Shown here in pieces: positions 1 through 5,198 of a stretch of DNA of 5,198 bases. Numbering within the stretch: position 1 is the stretch's first letter; each line of letters opens with the position of its first letter. The DNA is taken from positions 1-5,198 of the forward strand of contig JAFRZQ010000424.1 of the NCBI GenBank assembly GCA_017442465.1, given 5' to 3'. Source of the DNA: Anaerotignum sp. (lineage in GTDB: Bacteria > Bacillota > Clostridia > Lachnospirales > Anaerotignaceae). The notes beneath the pieces were generated by a model. The model worked only from the letters and a program-made list of their open reading frames with translations. It was not told the DNA's origin and made no database searches. A program made the position numbers and the translations under genes.

Positions 1-297
1 CATGGGGAAAGGATTGGGCTTCTGGAACACCATGCCCACTCTTTTTCTGAGGACGTTAATATCCATACCTTTATAGATATCCTCCCCATCCAGAAGCACC
101 TGCCCTGTGATCTTACAGCCTTCCACCAGGTCATTCATACGGTTCAGGCTTTTCAGCAAAGTGGATTTGCCACAGCCGGAGGGGCCGATGAAGGCGGTGA
201 TCTCCTTCTCAGGCAGTTCCAGATTGATATTTTTCAGGGCCTTGAAATCGCCGTAATATAAGTCTAAATTGGATACGGAAATTTTGCTTTTATCCAT
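1..297 (-). CDS. pstB: Phosphate ABC transporter ATP-binding protein PstB (3' end beyond window)
   Basis: This is the ATPase of the PstSCAB phosphate importer. It works as a dimer on the cytoplasmic face of the membrane and powers uptake through PstC and PstA. Only the first 99 residues are in the window. They show the Walker A loop GPSGCGKST at residues 38-46, the LNRMNDL stretch typical of PstB at 51-57, and the Q-loop FQKPNPFP at 91-98, a PstB hallmark. The ABC signature, Walker B and H-loop lie off the left edge, so nothing suggests a broken gene. The ATG at 297 shares its A with the TAA stop of pstA (TAATG), which implies translational coupling. An AGGTG about ten bases upstream is a weak ribosome site. 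phoU often follows pstB in such operons, but that cannot be seen here. Confidence 0.97.
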   Translation of the reverse strand, partial: MDKSKISVSNLDLYYGDFKALKNINLELPEKEITAFIGPSGCGKSTLLKSLNRMNDLVEGCKITGQVLLDGEDIYKGMDINVLRKRVGMVFQKPNPFPM

Positions 298-1166
298 TAT
301 TGTTTTACACCTGCTTTCTTTGCAATGAACGAACTCAATGCATTGATGCCCACTACCAGCACCAACAGCACCACAGCTGTTGCATAAGCCTGTTCCATAT
401 ATAAACCTTCATTCAGCAGTGCGTACATATGCACCGCCAGTGTTCTGCCGGAGGAGAAGAAGCCATCGGCCACCTCCGCCGCCGTACCTGCGGGATACAG
501 AAGTGCCGCTGTTTCCCCAACGATACGACCGACTGCCAGAATGACCCCTGCAAGGATACCGGGCACCGCCGAGGGCAGCACCACGCGGAATACCGTTCTC
601 AGTTTGCCTGCCCCTAAGCCGAAGCTGCCTTCTCGGAAAGCATCGGGTACGGACTGCAGGGCTGTTTCCGTGGTTCGCATGATGAGGGGCAGAACCATAA
701 TGGCCAGTGTCAGGGCACCGCCGAGGATGGAATAGCCCCAGCCCAGATAGATATTGAAAAACAGATAGCCAAACAGACCGAATACGATAGAAGGAATGCC
801 GGACAGGGTTTCTGTTGTCATTCGTACAACGGATACGAATTTATTGCCCCTCTTTGCATATTCCACCAGATAAATGGCGGAGCAGATACCAGCAGGCACC
901 GCAAAAATCAGAGTCATGACCGTAATGGTCAATGTATTGATGATGGCAGGCATCATGGAAACGTTTGTGGTATTATATTCCCACTCGAACAGCTCCGGTT
1001 TCAGATTGGGGATGCCCTTTGCCAGAATATAGATCAGAAGCGCCGCCAGAACTGCCAGCGTGACCGCTGCAGAAAGCACCACCAGCACCGCCAGAAAGAA
1101 AGAAAAGGGATTTCTTTTATATGCTTTCAGTCTTTCGGAAAAGGACTGCTTATTGATCGCTTCCAT
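297..1166 (-). CDS. pstA: Phosphate ABC transporter permease PstA
   Basis: This is one of the two membrane permeases forming the phosphate channel with PstC. At 289 residues it has the usual PstA length. A basic N-terminal tail precedes a membrane helix at about 22-49. Further helices follow at about 73-102, 119-140, 145-165, 202-222 and 260-282. The cytoplasmic EAA-type loop that docks onto PstB is visible at about 179-204 (EG, FGLGAG, then VLPSAVPGI). The GIPSIVFGLFGYLFF segment near 123-137 and GRIVGETAALLYPAG near 213-227 are typical of the PstA/PstC family. Its ATG overlaps the pstC stop by one base (TGATG). A perfect AGGAGG lies eight bases upstream, inside the last codons of pstC, so the two subunits are likely made in matched amounts. 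Confidence 0.97.
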   Translation of the reverse strand: MEAINKQSFSERLKAYKRNPFSFFLAVLVVLSAAVTLAVLAALLIYILAKGIPNLKPELFEWEYNTTNVSMMPAIINTLTITVMTLIFAVPAGICSAIYLVEYAKRGNKFVSVVRMTTETLSGIPSIVFGLFGYLFFNIYLGWGYSILGGALTLAIMVLPLIMRTTETALQSVPDAFREGSFGLGAGKLRTVFRVVLPSAVPGILAGVILAVGRIVGETAALLYPAGTAAEVADGFFSSGRTLAVHMYALLNEGLYMEQAYATAVVLLVLVVGINALSSFIAKKAGVKQ

Positions 1167-2005
1167 CAGTCAGCCCTCCTTTTCAGCATGGAAAAACACA
1201 GATTGATAATGAGGATGAAGACAAACAGAACCACCGCCGTGCCCAGAAGGGCTTCTCTGTGCAGGTCTGCCGCGTAGCCCATTTCCATAACGATATTGGC
1301 AGTCATGGTGCGAACACCGCTGAAGATGCTGCCGGGAACGACGGGCTGATTGCCGGCAACCATGATAACTGCCATGGTTTCGCCGATGGCACGACCCACC
1401 CCAAGGATAACACCTGCCAGAATGCCCTGCTTTGCTGCAGGAAGGACTGCGAAGAACACACTGCGTTCATGGGTAGCACCCAAGCCAAGGGAGCCTTCAT
1501 AATAGGACTGGGGAACGGCACGGATACTGCTTTCAGATACGCCGATGATGGTAGGCAGGATCATGATGCCAAGCAGGATGGATGCTGTCAGAACGCCTTT
1601 CCCGCTGCCGCCGAAAAGATTCTGCATGATGGGTACCAGAACCACCAGGCCGAAGAAGCCATACACAATGGAAGGGATCCCTGCCAGCAGTTCTACGGCA
1701 GGCTTGATGATCTTATAAAGTTTTTTCGGGCAGAACCACGCCAGAAATACGGCGCAGAGGATGCCCAGAGGCACACCCACAATGATCGCCCCCGCGGTGA
1801 CATATACACTGCCCACGATCATAGGGAAGATGCCAAAAATATTGTTGCCGGGCTTCCATTTCTGCCCCAGCAGGAAATCGAACACACCGATCTCCCCAAT
1901 GGCAGGCACACCATTGGCAAACAGGAACACACAGATGAGCCCCACTGCCAGAATGGACAGGGTCGCCGCCAGAAGAAAGACCCATTTCATGACACTTTCT
2001 TTCAT
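1166..2005 (-). CDS. pstC: Phosphate ABC transporter permease PstC
   Basis: This is the partner permease of PstA in the phosphate importer. It is a membrane protein of 279 residues from the start chosen here. Helices are visible at about residues 8-30, 60-90, 105-127, 138-157, 196-217 and 254-273. The GIPSIVYGFFGLVVLVP signature sits near 109-125. The EAA-type docking loop (EGSLGLGAT, then VLPAAKQGI) is near 170-195, followed by GRAIGETMAV. The open frame also has an ATG at 2014, but AGGAGG (2016-2021) is only one base from it. The ATG at 2005 is ten bases from the same site and is preferred. Some pipelines may report 2014, which adds MKK. The gene leads the pstCAB cluster and has its own Pho-type promoter. 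Confidence 0.95.
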   Translation of the reverse strand: MKESVMKWVFLLAATLSILAVGLICVFLFANGVPAIGEIGVFDFLLGQKWKPGNNIFGIFPMIVGSVYVTAGAIIVGVPLGILCAVFLAWFCPKKLYKIIKPAVELLAGIPSIVYGFFGLVVLVPIMQNLFGGSGKGVLTASILLGIMILPTIIGVSESSIRAVPQSYYEGSLGLGATHERSVFFAVLPAAKQGILAGVILGVGRAIGETMAVIMVAGNQPVVPGSIFSGVRTMTANIVMEMGYAADLHREALLGTAVVLFVFILIINLCFSMLKRRAD

Positions 2006-2015
2006 TTTTTTCATT

Positions 2016-2021
2016 CCTCCT
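2016..2021 (-). promoter_or_regulatory. Ribosome binding site deciding the pstC start
   Basis: A perfect AGGAGG is read on the minus strand. It lies one base from the ATG at 2014 and ten bases from the in-frame ATG at 2005. One base is too tight for initiation, so the downstream ATG is the more likely start. Confidence 0.75.
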
Positions 2022-2061
2022 TTGGATAAGGGCTGTTTTTACGCTTATTTTGTACAAAATC

Positions 2062-2118
2062 AGTATATGAAATGAATGTTAAATGAAATATCCTGCTTTT
2101 GTTAAATCTGGGTAAAAG
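2062..2118 (-). promoter_or_regulatory. Pho-type promoter of pstCAB
   Basis: Read on the minus strand, a -10 TATACT lies at 2062-2067. It is separated by 17 bases from a poor -35, TATTTC (2085-2090). Two identical ATTTAAC half-sites occupy 2078-2084 and 2101-2107, with starts 23 bases apart (about two helical turns). A looser TTTAC-like copy follows at 2112-2118. A weak -35 surrounded by TTTAAC-type direct repeats is what PhoP-family regulators of Gram-positive bacteria use to activate phosphate genes under starvation. The same elements at the same offsets precede pstS, which strengthens the call. The regulator itself is inferred. Confidence 0.8.
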
Positions 2119-2140
2119 AAAAAGCGGCCTTTCGGCCGCT
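2112..2140 (-). terminator. Intrinsic terminator after pstS
   Basis: On the minus strand, AGCGGCC and GGCCGCT form a seven-pair GC-rich stem around a GAAA tetraloop (2123-2140). TTTTTCTTTT follows. It begins 11 bases after the pstS stop. It would end most pstS transcripts before pstC, giving more receptor than permease, although some read-through is possible. Its T-tract overlaps the distal part of the pstC Pho promoter. Confidence 0.9.
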
Positions 2141-2151
2141 CTCAGGGAGAC

Positions 2152-3009
2152 TTACTGTACTTCTGCCCAGTCTGTTACCACACCTGTGAAGATGTCTTTC
2201 ACCTGTGTGCTTTCCAGACCTGCGATGGCATTTTCATGATTTACCACTACAGCAATACCGTCCATGGCGATGACTGTAGGATTAAGACCTGCTGCCAGTT
2301 CGCTTTCTTTCAGGGCTCTGGATGCCATACCGATGTCACACATACCTTCCATAACGGAAGTCATACCCGTGGTGGAATCGGACTGCTGCACCTGCACGGA
2401 AACATTACTGTTCACTGCCTCGTATGCTTCTTTCAGTTTTTCCATAACAGGTGTTACAGAGGAAGAACCTGCTACGATAACATCACCTGCTGCGCCACTT
2501 GCTGCATAAGCGCCGTTGCTGCCCTGGCTGATGTAGCCGCTTTCTTCTACCACTGCCTGACCTTCTTCACTCATGATAAAGGAAATAAAATCCTCTGCGG
2601 CTTTTGTCACTTCTGTGCCTGTAGCAATGTTGAAGGGTCTTGCTACACTGTATGTGCCGTTTTTGATGTTATCTACTGTTGCTTCCACACCGTCGATTTC
2701 CAGAACCTTTACGGAATCATTCAGGGAACCCAGAGAAACATAGCCAATGGCTGCTGTATTGCCTGCCACTGTAGTCATCATAACAGCCGTGCTGTTTGTG
2801 ATTTCTGCCATATCTGTTGTCATGTCGATTTTTTCGCCGGCGTCGTTCTTTTCTTCGATGCCGAACAGTTCGATGAAGGCACCTCTTGTGCCGGAGCCAT
2901 CCTCACGGGAAACCACTGTAATGCTATCTGCTGTATCTGCACCGCCACAGCCTGTCAGCGCGCCCATAGCCATTGTCATTGCCAGACCAAATGTCAAAAA
3001 TTTCTTCAT
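2152..3009 (-). CDS. pstS: Phosphate-binding lipoprotein PstS, lobes in circularly permuted order
   Basis: This is the extracytoplasmic receptor that hands phosphate to PstCA. The 285-residue product has a lipoprotein signal peptide (lysines 2-3, hydrophobic core 4-17, lipobox LTGC with Cys21), so it is anchored outside the membrane. The domain order is unusual. Residues 29-160 match the normally second lobe: SREDGSGTR at 34-42, IGYVSLGSL at 88-96, and SEEGQAVVEESGYI at 147-160, normally the C-terminus. A Gly/Ala/Ser linker (about 161-175) leads into the normally first lobe: VAGSSSVTP at 179-187, QQSDSTTG at 208-215, CDIGMASR at 224-231, DGIAVVVN at 250-257, and DWAEV at 280-284. Family knowledge places the R-x-D-G-S-G-T loop (35-41) and the SSSVT loop at the phosphate site, so both halves of the pocket are present. 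The start has AAGGAG nine bases upstream. A Pho promoter and a terminator frame the gene, so it can be expressed apart from pstCAB. Confidence 0.93.
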   Translation of the reverse strand: MKKFLTFGLAMTMAMGALTGCGGADTADSITVVSREDGSGTRGAFIELFGIEEKNDAGEKIDMTTDMAEITNSTAVMMTTVAGNTAAIGYVSLGSLNDSVKVLEIDGVEATVDNIKNGTYSVARPFNIATGTEVTKAAEDFISFIMSEEGQAVVEESGYISQGSNGAYAASGAAGDVIVAGSSSVTPVMEKLKEAYEAVNSNVSVQVQQSDSTTGMTSVMEGMCDIGMASRALKESELAAGLNPTVIAMDGIAVVVNHENAIAGLESTQVKDIFTGVVTDWAEVQ

Positions 3010-3073
3010 TTCAAATCTCTCCTTTTTCTGTTTGTATATCGGTTTCTTTGTTTTCGTTTTTGCTTACAAGGAG

Positions 3074-3129
3074 AGTATATCCTCCAAAAGTTAAATGAAA
3101 TACCTTAGTTCTGTTAAATCTGTGAAAAG
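3074..3129 (-). promoter_or_regulatory. Pho-type promoter of pstS
   Basis: On the minus strand, a -10 TATACT (3074-3079) lies 17 bases from a weak -35, TATTTC (3097-3102). ATTTAAC half-sites are at 3090-3096 and 3113-3119, with starts 23 bases apart. Every element has the same spacing as in the pstC promoter. The 13-base block at 3090-3102 and the 10-base block at 3113-3122 are identical to it. The predicted start near 3067 gives an A-rich leader of about 57 bases. Activation by a PhoP-like response regulator under phosphate limitation is inferred. Confidence 0.8.
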
Positions 3130-3180
3130 TTTTCCCGTCTTTTTCAAATAATATATTTTCTTTTTTCATTTTTCCTCTAA

Positions 3181-3209
3181 TTGACATTTTCAAAAGGAAA
3201 TGATAGCAT
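3181..3209 (+). promoter_or_regulatory. Sigma-A-type promoter of the EamA transporter gene
   Basis: A perfect TTGACA -35 (3181-3186) is followed after 17 bases by TAGCAT (3204-3209). A TG one base upstream of the latter makes an extended -10. It lies about 43 bases before the ATG at 3252 and points away from pstS. No ATTTAAC repeats accompany it in this orientation, so it need not be phosphate regulated. Confidence 0.7.
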
Positions 3210-3251
3210 TATTTCAGTTTCAAAATTCTAGATCAAAAAGAGGTTTTACAT

Positions 3252-4163
3252 ATGAGAAATAAAGTGCTGATAGGCTCTATCGCCTGCATCGTCGCAGCCT
3301 GCTGCTGGGGCGTTTCCGGTGCAGCCGGACAATTTCTTTTCAATCATACAGGCATCACGCCGGAGTGGCTGGTCTCCACTCGTACACTTGCTGTCGGCAT
3401 CCTGATGCTCTCTTTCCTTCAGTTAAGAAAGGGCGGTGTCTTTGAAATTTGGACAAATAAAGAGGACCGAAAAGGTATCATCATCTTTACTTTGGGCGGT
3501 ATGCTTTTCATGCAATACGGCTACTTTGCTGCTATCAATTACTGCAACGCTGCAACTGCAACCGTTCTGCAGTACACAGCCCCTGTTTTGATCGTGGTTT
3601 ATCTGGCAGTACGCAACAGAAAGCTGCCCTCTGCCATAGAATGTATTGCTGTGGCAGGCTGTCTGATCGGTACAGTACTTCTGGCGACCCATGGGGATCT
3701 GAATAACCTCACGCTTTCCCCTCAGGCATTGTTCTGGGGCCTGCTTTCCTCTGTTGCCCTGGCATTTTATACCGTATATCCCACAAAGCTTCTGGCAAAA
3801 TACGATACTATGCTTCTGATCGGATGGTCTATGCTCATAGGCAGTGTCGTGATGCATTTCGTCCACCCTTCCTGGGAATATGCGGCAAACTGGGATATGG
3901 CCGGAGTAGCAGCCATGATTTTCATCATCATTTTCGGCACTATGACCCCTTATCTGCTATTCCTGAATGGCGTAAAATATATCGGCCCTACAAAGAGCAG
4001 TCTGTATGCCTCCGCTGAACCCCTGGCCTCCACCATCGTTTCCGTAGTATGGCTGAAGGTAGGGCTGGAACTAATGGACTATATCGGTTTTATCTTCATC
4101 GTGGCAGCAGTATTGATGCTGAGTTTTGTAAAACCCAAGGAAAAAACTGAAAACGCGCAATAA
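3252..4163 (+). CDS. EamA/DMT-family ten-helix transporter, substrate unknown
   Basis: This is an integral membrane protein of 303 residues, the usual size for the drug/metabolite transporter superfamily, whose members mostly export or exchange small metabolites. Ten hydrophobic helices are visible at about 5-25, 38-56, 74-92, 98-120, 129-147, 157-176, 186-204, 216-236, 248-268 and 275-294. They form two five-helix EamA repeats. Family-like motifs include CCWGVSGAAG at 17-26, NYCNAATATVLQYTAPV at 96-112 at the end of the first repeat, and the equivalent SSLYASAEPLAS at 249-260 in the second. The tail KPKEKTENAQ is short and charged. AAGAGG lies eight bases before the ATG. The gene is monocistronic between its own promoter and a terminator and diverges from pstS. 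Nothing in the sequence fixes the substrate, and a role in phosphate metabolism is not supported. Confidence 0.93.
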   Translation: MRNKVLIGSIACIVAACCWGVSGAAGQFLFNHTGITPEWLVSTRTLAVGILMLSFLQLRKGGVFEIWTNKEDRKGIIIFTLGGMLFMQYGYFAAINYCNAATATVLQYTAPVLIVVYLAVRNRKLPSAIECIAVAGCLIGTVLLATHGDLNNLTLSPQALFWGLLSSVALAFYTVYPTKLLAKYDTMLLIGWSMLIGSVVMHFVHPSWEYAANWDMAGVAAMIFIIIFGTMTPYLLFLNGVKYIGPTKSSLYASAEPLASTIVSVVWLKVGLELMDYIGFIFIVAAVLMLSFVKPKEKTENAQ

Positions 4164-4166
4164 AAT

Positions 4167-4194
4167 AAGCCCTCGAATGAGGGCTTTATCTTTT
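4167..4194. terminator. Bidirectional terminator between convergent genes
   Basis: AAGCCCTC (4167-4174) pairs with GAGGGCTT (4179-4186) around a four-base loop. On the plus strand TTTATCTTTT follows, ending the EamA gene four bases after its stop. On the minus strand the stem is followed by TTATTTTATT and can end the DUF1508 gene, whose stop is at 4198-4200. Confidence 0.88.
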
Positions 4195-4197
4195 GCT

Positions 4198-4566
4198 TTA
4201 TTCAACAACGATTTTGGCATCTACTGCATTTTTCTTTACAGATTCGATCCACTTCATGCAGCTTGCCAGCTTTTTATATCCTTCGCTGGTGGCTACAACC
4301 TGACCATTGGTCGCTTTCAGGCGGAAACGGAATTCCCCTGCTTTATCCACATATACTTCAAATTTAGGATGTTTCGCCTTTTCCCAGCCTTCCACAGTCT
4401 GGTTTTCCACAGCAGCTACAGGTGCATTTTTCTGCACGCTGGCAATGCCTTTTTTGCAGGACGATTCGGATTTATAAACCTGGGAAGTTGCGATCACTTC
4501 GCCATTACCTGCCTTCAGGTCAAATTTGACGCCAGTATTTGTTTTACGAATCAAAAATTTACCCAT
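4198..4566 (-). CDS. DUF1508 / YegP-family small protein with two tandem repeats
   Basis: This is a 122-residue, lysine-rich, probably cytoplasmic protein with no signal peptide or membrane helix. It is made of two copies of the DUF1508 (UPF0339, YegP-like) unit. Repeat 1 covers residues 3-53 and carries GEVIATSQVY at 22-31. Repeat 2 covers residues 68-121 and carries GQVVATSEGY at 88-97. Each repeat then has a SC (37, 103) and a VQKNA or VKKNA motif (44-48, 110-114). A linker (54-67, with GWEKAK) joins them. The molecular function of this family is not firmly known. The ATG at 4572 directly abuts AGGAGG (4573-4578), whereas the ATG at 4566 is six bases away and is chosen. The gene has its own promoter and shares a terminator with the convergent EamA gene. 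Confidence 0.9.
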   Translation of the reverse strand: MGKFLIRKTNTGVKFDLKAGNGEVIATSQVYKSESSCKKGIASVQKNAPVAAVENQTVEGWEKAKHPKFEVYVDKAGEFRFRLKATNGQVVATSEGYKKLASCMKWIESVKKNAVDAKIVVE

Positions 4567-4572
4567 ACCCAT

Positions 4573-4578
4573 CCTCCT
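4573..4578 (-). promoter_or_regulatory. Ribosome binding site deciding the DUF1508 gene start
   Basis: AGGAGG on the minus strand touches the ATG at 4572 with no spacer and stands six bases from the in-frame ATG at 4566. Initiation at 4566 is therefore favoured, which removes two residues from the longest open frame. Confidence 0.8.
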
Positions 4579-4618
4579 GTTCTTTATCGCCAGAAATTGT
4601 ATTTATTTTTATACATTT

Positions 4619-4647
4619 ATCATACGGTATGAACCGGAATATTTCAA
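4619..4647 (-). promoter_or_regulatory. Sigma-A-type promoter of the DUF1508 gene
   Basis: On the minus strand, TTGAAA (4642-4647) and TATGAT (4619-4624) are separated by 17 bases, each one base from consensus. The -35 overlaps the TGA stop of the upstream membrane-protein gene. No terminator lies between the two genes, so read-through from upstream is also possible. Confidence 0.75.
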
Positions 4648-5198
4648 GGGTTTTCGACAATTTCTGTCAGATTTGTTTCTTTCCCGGAATGCAATTGTTC
4701 CCATGCTTCCACTTCTTCTTTTAATCCGATGAGATGCAGAATACAGATCAGATAAAACAGGAAATAAAGTACTGTAGGCACATACAGCCACCCGCCAATC
4801 TGTTCTACCCCCTGGATGGCAGCAAAAAGATAAACTGCCAGTTCTGCCAGAAGAACACGATTCCTGCTGCGGCAGACCCCTTTTATGGTATCCGCCCCGC
4901 CTCCCTCTGCAGCCGAAACATCCGCTGCAGCAGTCAGGATAATGTACATAAAATAAATACGGATAGAAAGGGTAAAAATCCCTGCATATGGAATAATTCT
5001 GTCCACAAAAGGAATCTCAATATAATTCATCACAACCAGCAATACTTCATACCAGAGAAGGATACGTCCAAAACCTCGAATGCGCTCGATACCCTCTGCC
5101 TTTCCTGCCAGAATATCCACTGCTTTAATAAGACAAAGCCATCCGATGAAATCAGGAAGGATATCGAAGCCAAAGATCTTCACCTCCAGAAGGAATAG
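4644..5198 (-). CDS. Hypothetical multi-helix membrane protein (5' end beyond window)
   Basis: I do not recognise a characterised function. The frame is open from the right edge to the TGA at 4644-4646, giving 184 visible residues. About five hydrophobic helices can be seen. The first contains FDILPDFIGW (near visible residue 11-20), a D-I-L-P-D-F-(I/V)-G pattern I associate with uncharacterised Firmicute membrane proteins. The others are near 43-61, 67-91, 113-131 and 136-158. A charged, cytoplasmic-looking tail rich in Glu/Lys ends the protein. A GTG at 5183 could start a 179-residue version, but the GGAGG beside it overlaps the GTG itself. The upstream codons (Leu-Phe-Leu-Leu-Glu) continue a hydrophobic stretch, so the true start is probably outside the window. 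No promoter for it is visible. Confidence 0.7.
   Translation of the reverse strand, partial: LFLLEVKIFGFDILPDFIGWLCLIKAVDILAGKAEGIERIRGFGRILLWYEVLLVVMNYIEIPFVDRIIPYAGIFTLSIRIYFMYIILTAAADVSAAEGGGADTIKGVCRSRNRVLLAELAVYLFAAIQGVEQIGGWLYVPTVLYFLFYLICILHLIGLKEEVEAWEQLHSGKETNLTEIVENP

Noticed and set aside
1259..2029. A 256-codon plus-strand open frame covering pstC
   Set aside because: It is antisense to a well-supported permease. Its product is His/Asp/Gln-rich, with no recognisable domain and no upstream ribosome site.
2236..3108. A 290-codon plus-strand open frame covering pstS
   Set aside because: It is antisense to a clear PstS. Its product is rich in Cys and His, as expected from the complement of Ala/Thr/Met-rich codons. 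It shows no domain and also runs through the pstS promoter.
3011..3193. A 60-codon minus-strand frame upstream of pstS
   Set aside because: It contains the pstS -10, -35 and Pho repeats. There is no Shine-Dalgarno before its ATG, and the sequence is explained as promoter and leader.
3188..3225. Direct repeat TTTCAAAA at 3188-3195 and 3218-3225 around the EamA promoter
   Set aside because: It is eight bases long in very AT-rich DNA, 30 bases apart and with no symmetry. Chance is a sufficient explanation.
3130..3251. Possible small RNA or riboswitch in the pstS-EamA intergenic region
   Set aside because: The stretch is AT-rich with a promoter and ribosome site, and no stable hairpin or known aptamer pattern was seen.
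3423..3866. A 147-codon minus-strand frame inside the EamA gene
   Set aside because: It is the shadow of a strongly supported ten-helix transporter, with a low-complexity polar composition and no motif.
4621..4631. Near-palindrome CATACGGTATG beside the DUF1508 -10
   Set aside because: It is short, imperfect at the centre and occurs once only, which is not enough to call an operator.
4177..4632. A 151-codon plus-strand frame across the DUF1508 gene
   Set aside because: It starts inside the terminator hairpin and is antisense to a recognisable two-repeat protein with a good ribosome site.

Overview
The window looks like ordinary chromosome from a moderate-GC Gram-positive anaerobe, most likely a clostridial (Lachnospiraceae-like) Firmicute. 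The evidence for this is strong AGGAGG ribosome binding sites, a lipoprotein-type PstS, sigma-A-like promoters and the family style of the proteins. The exact taxon cannot be read from the sequence.

Positions 1-3132 hold a high-affinity phosphate uptake (Pst) locus on the minus strand. Reading in the direction of transcription, the order is pstS (lipoprotein phosphate receptor), a terminator, a second promoter, then pstC, pstA and pstB. The permease and ATPase genes are translationally coupled by one-base stop/start overlaps (TGATG and TAATG). pstB runs off the left edge after its first 99 codons. pstS and pstC each have their own promoter. The two promoters are near copies: the same -10 (TATACT), the same weak -35 (TATTTC), and two ATTTAAC half-sites 23 bp apart at identical offsets. 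This is the expected layout of a PhoP/PhoB-activated phosphate-starvation promoter.

The most unusual item is PstS itself. Its two lobes are in swapped order. The lobe that is normally second (SREDGSGTR motif through the C-terminal GY(I/V) end) directly follows the lipobox cysteine. The lobe that is normally first (AGSSSVTP through DWAEV) comes last. This is a circular permutation within one intact reading frame.

Positions 3181-4194 hold a divergently transcribed ten-helix EamA/DMT-family transporter on the plus strand with its own consensus-like promoter. It ends at a hairpin that can terminate transcription in both directions. Converging on the hairpin from the right is a small two-repeat DUF1508/YegP-family protein (minus strand) with its own promoter. 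At the right edge is a multi-helix membrane protein of unknown function (minus strand) whose true start lies outside the window.

No tRNA, rRNA, CRISPR array, insertion sequence or phage feature was seen. There is no gene-free stretch longer than 300 bases.
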